Part shown: piece by piece, positions 28,047 to 38,320 of the stretch
Layout of the letters: each line of letters begins with the position of its first letter
How positions within the stretch are numbered: position 1 is the stretch's first letter
DNA from: Halanaerobiales bacterium
GTDB taxonomy: Bacteria > Bacillota > Halanaerobiia > Halanaerobiales > DTU029
Direction: 5' to 3'
Assembly: GCA_029981855.1 (NCBI GenBank)
Contig: JARRCS010000003.1
Location: 62,001-126,000, forward strand
Length of the DNA stretch: 64,000 nt
Made by a program: the position numbers and the translations under genes
The notes under the pieces: model-generated
Seen by the model: the letters and a program-made list of their open reading frames with translations, nothing else
What the model was told of the DNA's origin: nothing
The model's database searches: none

Positions 28047-29417
28047 ATGATCTCCTATGTATATGATAGTATTCGCTTTATTCATGCTGCAGATATCCAT
28101 CTGGGGAGTCTGCCTCATGTTAGCGGTGAACTACCTGAGGAACTTAATGACATCATTAAGCAGGCTACATACCGGGCCTTTGCCCGGATCTGTAAGAAAG
28201 CCATCGATTATAATGTAGATTTTTTAGTCTTATCCGGTGATGTTTATGACCGGGAAGCCCGTTCGGTTAAGGCCATGAGGTTCTTCAATGAACAGTGTGA
28301 AAGGTTGCAAAAAAATTCAATACCGGTATACACCATTACCGGTAACCATGACCCCCTGCGGGAACGGGGTGAGCTTTTAAAACTGCCGGAAAATGTCCAT
28401 GTTATCGGTAGTGAGCAGGTAGATATCCGGGAGGTCAGAAATAAAGAGGGTGAAGTGATAGCCCGTATACTGGGCAGGTCATATAAAGAGAGGGTCCTGT
28501 CCGACCGGGAGCTTTTCAAACACTTTAACCTTCCCGATAGTGGTGTCTGGAATATCGGGCTTTTACATACACAACTGGATCCTAATAACAGTAATTATCT
28601 TCCCTGTTCCCTTGATGATCTCCGTGCGGTGGACAACATCCACTACTGGGCTTTAGGACATATTCATAAATGCAGGATCCTTCAGCATCAATGGCCGGTG
28701 GTGGCCTATTCAGGGATACCACAGGGGCGTGATTTCGGAGAAGAAGGACTGGGTGGCTGTCTTCTGGTGGAGATGAACCCCCACCGGGCCCCGGAGATTA
28801 AATTCTTACCCCTTTCTCCTGTGGTGCTGGAACGGGTGGAGGTCAAAATTGATGAAGATCCGGACCGTATTCCGGGGAATATCCCCGAGCTGGAAGAACT
28901 GGTCCTGAGGAAGGCTAAAAACATCCTGGATGGAGGACCGGTGATACCCGGTGGTTTAAAAGCGGTCGAAGGGGAAATCGGTAATATAGAAGGTTATATT
29001 ATCCAGTGGGTAATTACGGGGAGAGGAGAAATCCACCAGCAGTTGGAGGAACAGGAGGAAGAGGTCCGTCAGGTCCTGGCGGATAGCCTGAGGCAGAGGT
29101 TGCGGTATGAAAAACCCTTTATCTGGACTGATTCTGTTTTGATCAGGACCGGTAACCAGCTTCCTGAACTTGAGGTACTGAAAGACAACAACCCCGTCTT
29201 CAGGGAAGTTGAAGAAGTGATTAATTTATGCCTGACCGACCGGGGTATGAGAGAGAAACTGCTTGAGGAAATTGGACAGGTCTGGGAAATAAACCCGGAC
29301 CACGAAAGGATAGATGAAACCAGGATACAGCTGGATGATGACATGATCGGGGCCATTATTGAGCAGGCCCGCCAGCTGGTAGTTGAAAAACTGGTAGAGG
29401 GGAGGGGCCCTAAATGA
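28047..29417 (+). CDS. YhaO/SbcD-like DNA repair exonuclease (Mre11 family)
   Basis: A metal-dependent nuclease of 456 residues. The calcineurin-like phosphoesterase motifs are complete: FIHAADIHLG near 10-20, LSGDVYD near 62, ITGNHDPL near 95, LLHTQ near 173 and ALGHIHKC near 203. A C-terminal region of about 200 residues would contact the partner ATPase. ATG 28047 follows GGGGGG by 9 nt. The stop overlaps the next gene by ATGA, so nuclease and ATPase are made together, as in Mre11-Rad50 and B. subtilis YhaO-YhaN. Expression should follow the 27926 promoter, probably DNA-damage inducible. Confidence 0.88.
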   Translation: MISYVYDSIRFIHAADIHLGSLPHVSGELPEELNDIIKQATYRAFARICKKAIDYNVDFLVLSGDVYDREARSVKAMRFFNEQCERLQKNSIPVYTITGNHDPLRERGELLKLPENVHVIGSEQVDIREVRNKEGEVIARILGRSYKERVLSDRELFKHFNLPDSGVWNIGLLHTQLDPNNSNYLPCSLDDLRAVDNIHYWALGHIHKCRILQHQWPVVAYSGIPQGRDFGEEGLGGCLLVEMNPHRAPEIKFLPLSPVVLERVEVKIDEDPDRIPGNIPELEELVLRKAKNILDGGPVIPGGLKAVEGEIGNIEGYIIQWVITGRGEIHQQLEEQEEEVRQVLADSLRQRLRYEKPFIWTDSVLIRTGNQLPELEVLKDNNPVFREVEEVINLCLTDRGMREKLLEEIGQVWEINPDHERIDETRIQLDDDMIGAIIEQARQLVVEKLVEGRGPK

Positions 29418-32293
29418 AGATAAAAAGACTGTACATTAAGGATTTCGGGATCTTTAGGGAGCAACAACTTAAGGACCTGTCTCCCGGGGTAATTGTAATC
29501 GGAGGGCCGAACAGGGCCGGGAAAACCACCCTCTTACATGTTTTGCGTTATCTCTGGTATGGTTTCCCTCCCGGGGGCAACTTGCCTCCCGCTACCAGGA
29601 GATATGAGGTCGAAGTGGATATAACAGATGGTTCAGAAGAGTTTAACCTCTATCTGGAGGGTTATGCTAAACCCAAACTGACCTGTAACGGAAGTACCGG
29701 CAAAAAGATTAGCCATGAAGAGCTCTTCCGCCTCGATGCCTTTACCTACCACCGTTTATTTACCGTTTCTCTTGATGAATTACGTAATATTCCGGCCGGG
29801 GTCGATGACACCGAGAGGTTGCAGTCCATCCTGCTGGGAGCGGGATTGGGAGAGATCGTTATGATACCGCAGCTGGAAGAAGAACTGAATAAAAGGGCCC
29901 ATGATATAGGGCGCACCAGGGGAAACCCCAGATACGGCTCTTTTACCCCCTATTACCGCCAGATTGAAGAGGGAATTAAGCTCAGGCAGAAGGCCTTAAA
30001 CCAGATCAACGAATATGAAGAGAAAAAAAGGGAACTGGAACTAATCAGTAATCAAATTTCAACCCTGGAAGAAAAAACCATTCCCGAACTTGAAGATAAA
30101 TACATCGTCCTTGATGTTTTAAAGAATAACTATCTTAATTATCAGGAGAAGGAAAGGCTTAGACTTCAGCTGGACCGTTCCGATATTCAGGACCTGCTCC
30201 GGAACTTCCCGGCCGCTAGAGTGGAAAGGGTTAAAAATATACAGGAAAGATACCATCAGGCCCTTGAGGATTATAACTACCGGTTAGACCGGTTCCGGCA
30301 GGTGGTAACCGGGGAGAAGATTGAAGAGATTAAGGACACATTTTTACAACACAGAGATGAGTTTCGCCAGTATACCCACCTCCTATCGGGGTTGAGGGAA
30401 AGGGTAAATAATTACTTCATAAGGCTTGGAGAGCACCGTGATCAGAGAAATGAAATATATATGGAAATGAAACAGGTCAATTCCGCCTGGGATGACTTTG
30501 AAGTACTAAAGGAGATCAGAACCGATTGGCTTGAACAGGATACCCTGAACCGGAATATAGTTAACTGTATAGAATTACAAAAGGAACAGAGAGACCTTTC
30601 CAGAGAGATTGAAAAACTGGAAGTGGAAAAGGAGCTGCTGGAAAGACAGCTTGCCACCGGGGTTAATGAACCGGAAGCGGATCTAAGAAACTATTTTATT
30701 CTGTCTATCCTGTTTGCACTGGTGGGTGCCGGATTGTCACTGTTTAATGTCGTGGCAGGTTTAATCATCGGACTGGCCGGTATCATTGGTACCGCATTCT
30801 TTCTCTGGAAAAGAAGCATATCCGCTCACAGTCAGAGGCAAGACCGGGAACAGTTACGCAGGAAATTGGAAGATGTACTAACCAGTCTGGATTTTAATAA
30901 AAAGGAACTGGAAAAGACCGGAAAAAGGCTAAGCCCCCTGGAAACACAGCTCCAGGGCTACCGCCGTCTGCTGGGAGTGGATGATAACGTTTCTCCGGAA
31001 ATGGTCAGGGTGATCTTTAGTCGGGTCCGGGATTTAAAGGAAAAGCTTTATCGCTGGGAGCAGCAGGAACAGGAACAGGAACGGAACGGGCAGGAACTGG
31101 ATCAGGAACTTAAAAGAATCGAGCAGCTTTTACAGCAGTTTACAGAGATCATCGATAACCGGGTATTATCTGATTTCAGCAACAGGGACTTAATTGAAGA
31201 AAGAATCCGGGCCGGTGAAAAGTTACTTGTTCTTCTTGAAGAGTTCTGTAAATACTGTGAGTTGGCAGTAGAACTGGACGACAAAGAACACAGGGTCAGG
31301 GAGATTGAAAAAGAAATTTACCGGCTCCTCGAAGTAGAGGATGAGTCGGAAGACCTGACGGAGGAATTAAAACTATTTCTGACAAAAGGGGAGGATTATA
31401 GAAGGTATAAAGAACTTGAAGAAAGGTGTGAACTGCTGGAGTTACAGATATCCAGTAAGCTCGGGACCGAGAGGGTAAGGAAGGCCCTGAAGAATCTCTT
31501 TGCCGAAAAAAATGATGATTTTAATGATGAAAGGATGTCTGTTCTTTTTGCTGAATTTTACAGCCATTATACCTCACTCGAAGATGTTGAGAATGATTAC
31601 CGGGAGACGGAGAAAAGACTGCATGAGTTAAAGAAGGAACTGGAGGGGTTAAAAGGGGAGCAGCTATCCCTGCAGGAAAAACTGGAAGAATTAGCGACAA
31701 CAAAAAAACTGGAGGAAGCCCAGAGAAAGATTGACGAAGCCAGGGCGGAAATAAAACCTCTGGCCGAAAAATATGCGGTATACAGGGTAGCGACCTTTAT
31801 CCTGGGCCAGGTCAGAACCAGGTTTATGAACAGGGCAAGGGATACACTCCTGGACCAGGCCAGTAAGGTTTTAAAAAAGATGACCGGTGGTGAATATGTA
31901 AGGATTTTAGCCCCTGACAACCTGCTGGAAGCTGATTTCCAGGCCCTGTTACACGATGGCAGAAAACAGGGAACGGTTAATATCCTGAGCAGGGGAACCA
32001 GGGAACAGCTCTTTCTGGCGATCAGGGTCAGCAGGTTGAGGGAAATAGAACCCCCATTGCCGGTAATAGTTGATGATTCCCTGGTCAATTTCGACAGGTA
32101 CCACCTGGACAATACCGTGGAGATACTCCTGGATCTGGCCAGAACCCACCAGCTATTTATTCTGACCTGCCATCCGCATCTTGTTGAGTGTATTGCCGGC
32201 AAAAAGAACCGGGAAACGCAGTACTGGAAGTTAGAGGAGGGAAATTTTACTCTATCCACCGGAGAAGAACTGATCAGGGTGCTATCTAAATGA
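29414..32293 (+). CDS. YhaN/SbcC-like (Rad50-type) SMC ATPase with membrane hairpin
   Basis: A 959-residue ATPase that would open or hold DNA ends for the YhaO-like nuclease. Walker A is VIGGPNRAGKTT near 31-42. Long coiled coils rich in Glu, Leu and Arg fill about 180-420 and 470-810. Near 425-468 two hydrophobic helices (ILFALVGAGLSLF and AGLIIGLAGIIGTAF) interrupt the coil, as in YhaN rather than SbcC, so it may be membrane attached. The C-terminal head has the signature ILSRGTREQLFLAIR near 857 and Walker B PVIVDDSLVNFD near 882. There is no CXXC zinc hook. ATG overlaps the previous stop. Confidence 0.87.
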   Translation: MKIKRLYIKDFGIFREQQLKDLSPGVIVIGGPNRAGKTTLLHVLRYLWYGFPPGGNLPPATRRYEVEVDITDGSEEFNLYLEGYAKPKLTCNGSTGKKISHEELFRLDAFTYHRLFTVSLDELRNIPAGVDDTERLQSILLGAGLGEIVMIPQLEEELNKRAHDIGRTRGNPRYGSFTPYYRQIEEGIKLRQKALNQINEYEEKKRELELISNQISTLEEKTIPELEDKYIVLDVLKNNYLNYQEKERLRLQLDRSDIQDLLRNFPAARVERVKNIQERYHQALEDYNYRLDRFRQVVTGEKIEEIKDTFLQHRDEFRQYTHLLSGLRERVNNYFIRLGEHRDQRNEIYMEMKQVNSAWDDFEVLKEIRTDWLEQDTLNRNIVNCIELQKEQRDLSREIEKLEVEKELLERQLATGVNEPEADLRNYFILSILFALVGAGLSLFNVVAGLIIGLAGIIGTAFFLWKRSISAHSQRQDREQLRRKLEDVLTSLDFNKKELEKTGKRLSPLETQLQGYRRLLGVDDNVSPEMVRVIFSRVRDLKEKLYRWEQQEQEQERNGQELDQELKRIEQLLQQFTEIIDNRVLSDFSNRDLIEERIRAGEKLLVLLEEFCKYCELAVELDDKEHRVREIEKEIYRLLEVEDESEDLTEELKLFLTKGEDYRRYKELEERCELLELQISSKLGTERVRKALKNLFAEKNDDFNDERMSVLFAEFYSHYTSLEDVENDYRETEKRLHELKKELEGLKGEQLSLQEKLEELATTKKLEEAQRKIDEARAEIKPLAEKYAVYRVATFILGQVRTRFMNRARDTLLDQASKVLKKMTGGEYVRILAPDNLLEADFQALLHDGRKQGTVNILSRGTREQLFLAIRVSRLREIEPPLPVIVDDSLVNFDRYHLDNTVEILLDLARTHQLFILTCHPHLVECIAGKKNRETQYWKLEEGNFTLSTGEELIRVLSK

Positions 32294-32307
32294 AAGGGAG
32301 AACAGGG

Positions 32308-34902
32308 ATGAAGGTTAATTATCTAAATTATAAACAGGACCTTTTTCAGGAAGCAATTGATAATAAAGAACCTGTAGTTTATGTCTTTGATAACAACCAC
32401 AACAGGTTGCGGGCCAGGGAGTATTACGAAAGGCCCTTCCTTAAGCAGGAAAGCATTTTCCTGACCGTGGCCGAACTGAAAGAGAAACTATTTCCGGCAG
32501 ATAGACTGGTCCTGAAGGAAGAGAAACTGGCTGTTATTTTTTATGAACTGCTGACGGAGGAAGAGAAGCGGAAACTGAAGATAGATTCCTATTTTGATGC
32601 CATCGAACTGGCTGCAGAATTTTTTAACTTTTATGCTGAATTAAATGAGTATAATATTGGGAAACTAGAGGGTTTAAGGGACTGGCAGCAACAAAAATAC
32701 AACATTTTGCAGGGTATCAGGGAAAGGTACCTGGCCCGGATGGAGGAATTAAACTATACCGACCGGACCCTGGCTTTTAATTTTAATAACCTCTGCCTGG
32801 ATTACCTGAATGGTTACCGGAAGGTTGTTTTTGTAAACATAGTCAATTTTACCCCGAAGGAGAAGGAGTTGCTTGAAAGGCTGGAATTAGCGGGAATGAA
32901 GGTAGAACTGTACCTGCAGCTGGCCCCGCAGGATTTTGATGAAGGGAACCTAAGTCTAAAGTCAGTATCCCTCCCGGCTGACCCCGGGACAGCAATAAGA
33001 CTGTACCATACCGGGGATGATCTGCTCCAGCTTATTAATCTCATCATCCGGTGCGGCCAGGACTGCACCATTTTGGATGCTGATTATGATAACAGCAACT
33101 ACCACCGACTTTTATCCCCGGATAAAATCATAATAGATAAGGAGATCAGTTTCAGTGAGACGAAGATCTTCAGGTTCTTAAATAATCTTTACCGGCTGTA
33201 TGTTAATACCGGGCAGAGGGAGCATTATCTCATCCTGCCGGTAAATGATTTGCTGGAGGCCTGTTATCTCAGGGAGTTCAGGGACTACTACAGCCTTACC
33301 GGGTATAACCTGAGGGCCCTGCAGGAACTGGCCAGGAGTGGTTATGTTTACTTTTCACCTGAACTGACCCGGGACCACCGGGGACCTGCTCTGTCGGGGT
33401 TTGAACCCGTTATGGAGGACATAAAACAAATTAACGGGATGAGAACATTAAAGGAGTTCTGCAGTTTTCTGGAAGGGGTTAACCTCAGGAAACTAAATGA
33501 TTACTGGCTTGTGGACAATGTATCCCAGTACTTTGATGCCCTGCTGGAGCTGAGCTCGATTGAAGAGATGGGGATAGTCAGTTCCTGGAATAGATATTTT
33601 GACGATACTGCCCGGGGCCTGTTTCGAATGATCCTCAATTATTTGAGATATAAAAAGGTGAAACCGGTTAAAAATGGTGAAGGAGAAGGGGTCCGGCTGG
33701 ACAGCCTGCTTACGGCCTGTCATGATAAACGGGAAAGGGTAATTATTTTAAATGCCTCCCGGGGGGTGATTCCCTCCGAAAGGGAAGGTGGTTTCCTGCT
33801 GACGGAAAAGCAGCGCCTTGCCCTGGGTTTAAGGACCTATTCCGACCGCAGACTGGAAGAGAAGTACTACTTTTTCCGCCATCTTTTCAGCAGTAAGGAA
33901 GGGATTGTTTTCAGTCTGAAGAACCTGGAGGGGAATGTGACCAGTAGTTCCTTTGTCGATGAACTGAAGATAGAGTACGGCCTGGAAATAAGTGAAATGG
34001 AGGTAAGGGCCGTACACTATCCGGCAGTTATCAGCAGGATCTTTTCTCCGGAACATCTTTCTACTGCGTACAGGCCGGCCCCGGACAGCATCAGGGCGGA
34101 CAACCTGGTGATTGAAAGAGAAGATTTTTCGGAAGGGGTTTTTACACTGGGTTATTATAAATATAATACCTTAAAGGACTGTTACTACCGGTTTTACCTT
34201 GAACACATTGCGGATCTGGAAGAAGAAAGGCTGTTGATCAAAAAGGAATTAGACCCCATGGTTATCGGTAATTTTGTCCACGAAATCTTTACCGAGCTGA
34301 TTAATCGAACGGGGGTAAGTTTGCAGGTTGACAGAAGTCTGGTAGAGGAAGTAGTTGAAGAGAGGTTCAATTCATATGACCTCAGGATTGATGATTACTA
34401 TAAGAGGTACTACCGGGATGTATTGCTGAAAAAGATTAAGGAATCGGTTCTCTATTTTTTCGGGCTAATGAGAAAAAGGGTTAAGGAAGGGATTAAAAGT
34501 GTTAGGGTAGAGTGGCAGCCGGAGAACGGGCCCGATTCCGTCTTTTTCCGGCATCAAATGGTTGACCTCTATCTAAACGGTAGGATCGACCTTATTATTG
34601 ACACCGGGGAAAGGAAGTATATAGTTGATTTCAAGACCGGTGGCAGCAGCACCGATCAGCTGGATTTTTATTCCCTGCTTTTAAACCCTGACCTGGTAAA
34701 GGACTACCGGATCGAAAAGGGTATATATTCGGTAATGGAGGAAAGGTATATCCCCGGTCGACCGGGGACCGAATTCGATTTTGCCGCAGAGTTATCCGGT
34801 AACATAGAAGGATTATTTAGCTCCGGGGAATACAGGGCTGAGTATAGGTCAAGGTGTAAGAGGTGTATTTTTCTGGACATCTGCAGGGTGGTGATGGGAT
34901 GA
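32308..34902 (+). CDS. AddB-like subunit: inactive helicase fold plus PD-(D/E)XK nuclease with Fe-S staple
   Basis: A large 864-residue protein. The C-terminal third holds a PD-(D/E)XK nuclease: NFVHEIFTELI, GRIDLIID and YIVDFKTGG near 760-785. An AddB-type iron-sulfur cluster is implied by one cysteine before the nuclease (LKDCYYRFY) and three at the end (RCKRCIFLDIC). The N-terminal part shows no intact Walker A, as expected for AddB. ATG 32308 has AGGGAG 8 nt upstream; ATG 32290 only overlaps the previous stop. Its stop overlaps the AddA-like gene. Together they should resect double-strand ends. Overall similarity to Bacillus AddB is low, so the name is by architecture. Confidence 0.75.
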   Translation: MKVNYLNYKQDLFQEAIDNKEPVVYVFDNNHNRLRAREYYERPFLKQESIFLTVAELKEKLFPADRLVLKEEKLAVIFYELLTEEEKRKLKIDSYFDAIELAAEFFNFYAELNEYNIGKLEGLRDWQQQKYNILQGIRERYLARMEELNYTDRTLAFNFNNLCLDYLNGYRKVVFVNIVNFTPKEKELLERLELAGMKVELYLQLAPQDFDEGNLSLKSVSLPADPGTAIRLYHTGDDLLQLINLIIRCGQDCTILDADYDNSNYHRLLSPDKIIIDKEISFSETKIFRFLNNLYRLYVNTGQREHYLILPVNDLLEACYLREFRDYYSLTGYNLRALQELARSGYVYFSPELTRDHRGPALSGFEPVMEDIKQINGMRTLKEFCSFLEGVNLRKLNDYWLVDNVSQYFDALLELSSIEEMGIVSSWNRYFDDTARGLFRMILNYLRYKKVKPVKNGEGEGVRLDSLLTACHDKRERVIILNASRGVIPSEREGGFLLTEKQRLALGLRTYSDRRLEEKYYFFRHLFSSKEGIVFSLKNLEGNVTSSSFVDELKIEYGLEISEMEVRAVHYPAVISRIFSPEHLSTAYRPAPDSIRADNLVIEREDFSEGVFTLGYYKYNTLKDCYYRFYLEHIADLEEERLLIKKELDPMVIGNFVHEIFTELINRTGVSLQVDRSLVEEVVEERFNSYDLRIDDYYKRYYRDVLLKKIKESVLYFFGLMRKRVKEGIKSVRVEWQPENGPDSVFFRHQMVDLYLNGRIDLIIDTGERKYIVDFKTGGSSTDQLDFYSLLLNPDLVKDYRIEKGIYSVMEERYIPGRPGTEFDFAAELSGNIEGLFSSGEYRAEYRSRCKRCIFLDICRVVMG

Positions 34903-37900
34903 AAAAGGTACTTAAAGCCAGTGCCGGGACGGGAAAAACCTACAGACTATCGCTGGAGTATGTGGCCGCCCTGCTCAGAGGGCAGTCCTTTGAAGAGATA
35001 GTGGTCATGACCTTTACCCGGAAGGCAACGGCTGAAATAAGGGAGAGAATAATCGAACAGATCGAGGATATCCTGCAGAATGGGGAAGAAAGCAATATTT
35101 TTCAAAGCCTGAGGGGGGTTTATAAAGGGATCAACCTCAACCTTCCTGCCCTCCAACACATTTACCGGGAGATGCTGAAGAATAAAGACAGGATTAACAT
35201 CTATACCATCGATAGTTTTATCAACAGGATTTTTAAACAGGCCATAGCACCCTATCTCGGTATCTACAGGTACGAGATCATTGAAGATGAGCGCAATAGA
35301 GAGGTAATTGAAGAGGTCTTTAAAAGGATTCTGGACAATCCGGATGATTTTTCTCTGCTGGAGAGGTTTTTTACCGATAACACGGAAAGAAAAATTGATA
35401 AATACCTGAAACTGATCGGAAACATGCTCAATAACCGCTGGAAGTTTTTATTGATCGAACACAGGGCGCGGGCCCGCCGGCCCGTGGGTAATCTGGTAGC
35501 CCTCCTTGATGAGTGTATCGATACCCTGAGGGTGGTGGTTGCTGAGAAGGGACAGGCTTTTTCGGAGGAGTTCTTTACTACCCGTTTCCGCTCCTTTATT
35601 CCTGACTACCTGGAAGAAAAGGACCCGGCCGCCAGGCAGGATATAATTATAAAAAACCGCAACCACTTTTTCAATGACACCTTCTGGAATGGAAATAAAA
35701 TACGGGGCAGGGCCCTGGCCCCTCTCAGAGAGGAGCTTGCAGCCCGCTATGAGAACTTTCTGGAGCAACTGGCCGCTTATATCTACAATGAAGAGATGAT
35801 ACCCTATGAGGAAGAAATCTTTAACTTCTCTTCCCGGGTTTTTGAGATCTATGATAGTATTAAATTCCGGGAAAGGGTCTTTACCCATACTGATCTCAGT
35901 AATTATACCTACCAGTATTTCTATCATGATGAACTGGACCTGCTGGAAGGAAGAACCGTAAGTGATTACTTTTTTGAACTGCTGGGGACGGAGGTTAAAA
36001 GCCTTTATATCGATGAGTTTCAGGACACCAGCATTCTCCAGTGGAAGATACTGAAACCGTTGATTGACAGGTGTGAAAATGTAATAGCTGTAGGGGATGA
36101 GAAACAGTCGATTTACGGCTGGCGCGGGGGAGAAAAGGAGCTGTTTACCGCCCTGGACGGGATACTGGAGGGAGAATGTGAGTCCCTTTTAACCTGTTAC
36201 CGCAGTGAAAGGGAGATCATGGATTTCATCAACCGCTTTTTCCTGAACCTGGAAATCGACTGGGGGTATGAGGAGGTAAACCATGTACCCCATAAAGATG
36301 GGGGCTATGTGGAAGTATTGCTGGGGGGTGAAGGTGCCAGGATAAATACGGAAACCAATAAATTCAACAGTCTAAGTCAGGAAAGGCAGATGGAATTAAT
36401 TGCGATTAACGAGAGGTTGACCGGGAATCTAAAGAGGGAGATAGCCCTCAGGATTAAAGAACTACCTTCCTACAGCAATATCGGGGTCCTGGCCCGGGCC
36501 AATAACGACCTGGCTGAGATTGCAATTGAACTTGATAAAGAGGGCATACCCTATATCCTGGAGAGTAAGGACAGCCTGTTCGAACATGAGGCGGTAAAAC
36601 CTCTCTACTTTCTTTTAAACTACCTTGCCTATCGTGATTATTTTCAATTACTGAAATACTTAAGAAGCGACCTGGTCAGGGCAAATAACAGAGTCTTAAA
36701 ATACCTGCTTTGGAATAAAGATAGAGTACAGGGATTCATGTCCGGTAAACAGGACAGACTGGATTTAGGGGATGTGCAGGGTGTCCTGACTGAAATAAAG
36801 ATGCTTTTTAATCTTGATTACCGGCAGTTAACAAACTACCTGCTGGAAGAAACGGGTATCATGGAGCTTTACCGTGATAACGGTGGTGCACTAAAGAACC
36901 TTTACCATTTTTTCAGGTTAATGCGTCGGTTTTCCGATCTCAGTGACTTCATGAAGTACATTGAACAAAACTACGAAAGTGAAGAGCTAAAGCAGGTCGG
37001 TGTCCGGGAGAAAAATGCAGTAAAGTTAATGAGCATCCATAAGGCCAAGGGATTATCCTTTGAAACGGAGTTTTTTTACTGGAACCCCGGGTCAGGAAAT
37101 GGCGGCAGGTCCGGTAAGATGGAGATGTATATCAGTTTTGATGACCACTTCCAGGAAGTAACGGACTACCTGCTTACGGATTCCAAATATGAGAAGATAT
37201 TTAAAATCCTGGGGATAAACTTTGCCGAAGAAAAGGCCGAAAAGGAATTGATGGAGGAATTAAATAATGTTTATGTAGCACTGACCAGAGCCGAAAAAAA
37301 CCTCTTCTTCTTTATTGAAGCCCCCCGGAAGCTGGAAACCAATAGTGAGGGTAGGTGCTGGAGCGGTAGTGTTTCTTATGGGTTTTATGAAGAAGCTGTT
37401 CTCAGGGCTGCCGGTGTTTCTACCTTATGTGATCTGGTCGAAGGAAAGAGGCTGGGAGAGTTACAGGTAAGCGAACAGGAGGAGACCGGTAAAGGGATCG
37501 ACCTCCCCGAGTTAGCACCTTACTTCAGGCCGGCAGAAATACCGCCGGAGATTATTGAGGAGGCTAACAACAAAAAGGATTTCAGGATGAGCCTGGAAAA
37601 GGAGATAATCAGGATAGAAGGCCTGGCTATCCACTATTATCTGGAGCACGTGAAGTACGGGACCGAAGAGGAAAGGAGGCTGGGCCGGAATATGGTCCTG
37701 GCCCGGTACGGGAACATACTGGGGCCTGTGAGAACGGAAGAAATCATCAAACGGGTAGAGAAGTTTATAGAGGGCAATCCCCGGTACTTTGACAGTAGAT
37801 GGCGGGTCTTTAACGAGTATGTCATAAAGGGAGAGGATAAGGAATACAGAATAGACCGGCTGCTCATTGATGAAGACAGCAAGCTAATGGTTATCCTGGA

Positions 37901-38012
37901 TTATAAAAGCGGACAGACCAGAGAAGACTCCCAGCTGGAAAATTATAAGGAGATCATGATGAACATGACCAGGGGAGAATATAAAATTGAGACACATTTT
38001 GTAGATATATAA
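34899..38012 (+). CDS. AddA/RecB-like helicase-nuclease
   Basis: A 1037-residue UvrD-family helicase with a C-terminal nuclease. It starts KKVLKASAGTGKTYRLSLEY (Walker A), then VMTFTRKATAEIRERI, IDEFQDTSILQW, GDEKQSIYGWRGGE, SIHKAKGLSFETEFF and VALTRAEKNLFFF. The nuclease site is YRIDRLLI then ILDYKSGQ near 985-1010, with a following glutamine. ATG 34899 overlaps the AddB-like stop (ATGA) and has GGGTGG upstream. As the last gene of the four it would unwind and cut DNA ends for RecA loading. No clear terminator follows; AT-rich intergenic sequence begins at once. Confidence 0.85.
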   Translation: MKKVLKASAGTGKTYRLSLEYVAALLRGQSFEEIVVMTFTRKATAEIRERIIEQIEDILQNGEESNIFQSLRGVYKGINLNLPALQHIYREMLKNKDRINIYTIDSFINRIFKQAIAPYLGIYRYEIIEDERNREVIEEVFKRILDNPDDFSLLERFFTDNTERKIDKYLKLIGNMLNNRWKFLLIEHRARARRPVGNLVALLDECIDTLRVVVAEKGQAFSEEFFTTRFRSFIPDYLEEKDPAARQDIIIKNRNHFFNDTFWNGNKIRGRALAPLREELAARYENFLEQLAAYIYNEEMIPYEEEIFNFSSRVFEIYDSIKFRERVFTHTDLSNYTYQYFYHDELDLLEGRTVSDYFFELLGTEVKSLYIDEFQDTSILQWKILKPLIDRCENVIAVGDEKQSIYGWRGGEKELFTALDGILEGECESLLTCYRSEREIMDFINRFFLNLEIDWGYEEVNHVPHKDGGYVEVLLGGEGARINTETNKFNSLSQERQMELIAINERLTGNLKREIALRIKELPSYSNIGVLARANNDLAEIAIELDKEGIPYILESKDSLFEHEAVKPLYFLLNYLAYRDYFQLLKYLRSDLVRANNRVLKYLLWNKDRVQGFMSGKQDRLDLGDVQGVLTEIKMLFNLDYRQLTNYLLEETGIMELYRDNGGALKNLYHFFRLMRRFSDLSDFMKYIEQNYESEELKQVGVREKNAVKLMSIHKAKGLSFETEFFYWNPGSGNGGRSGKMEMYISFDDHFQEVTDYLLTDSKYEKIFKILGINFAEEKAEKELMEELNNVYVALTRAEKNLFFFIEAPRKLETNSEGRCWSGSVSYGFYEEAVLRAAGVSTLCDLVEGKRLGELQVSEQEETGKGIDLPELAPYFRPAEIPPEIIEEANNKKDFRMSLEKEIIRIEGLAIHYYLEHVKYGTEEERRLGRNMVLARYGNILGPVRTEEIIKRVEKFIEGNPRYFDSRWRVFNEYVIKGEDKEYRIDRLLIDEDSKLMVILDYKSGQTREDSQLENYKEIMMNMTRGEYKIETHFVDI

Positions 38013-38160
38013 AAGTATATAGACCTCCAGACAACTTTATATTTTCCATTATAGCTTTTAAAAAAGAGATATCCAGAGGATGATAGTGATAATACAATTA
38101 AACATCAAGAAGGAAAAACCATTTTTTTGTAGAATATTATAAAACAGGATATTGGAAAAA

Positions 38161-38206
38161 TGTCGTCGACCTCCGGTAGTGCAAAAACCCCCGGGGGCCG
38201 ACGACA
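38161..38206. repeat. GC-rich imperfect palindrome (16-bp arms, 14-nt loop)
   Basis: TGTCGTCGACCTCCGG (38161-38176) pairs with CCGGGGGCCGACGACA (38191-38206) apart from one A-C mismatch and one G-T pair, over TAGTGCAAAAACCC. A-rich or T-rich flanks on both sides could make it a bidirectional terminator, but the composition is strikingly unlike its surroundings. Confidence 0.7.
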
Positions 38207-38320
38207 AAAAAGAAAAGGTCATAAACCTTGTTATAACAGTATTCTTTATCTGCATATTACACAAATCACCAATATGGATGACACTTATTAAAAAACAAAG
38301 CTTCCTTACATTATGCATAT

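Noticed and set aside
38058-38318. Minus-strand 86-codon frame in the gap after the AddA-like gene
   Set aside because: It runs through the GC-rich palindrome, has no Shine-Dalgarno and resembles no protein.
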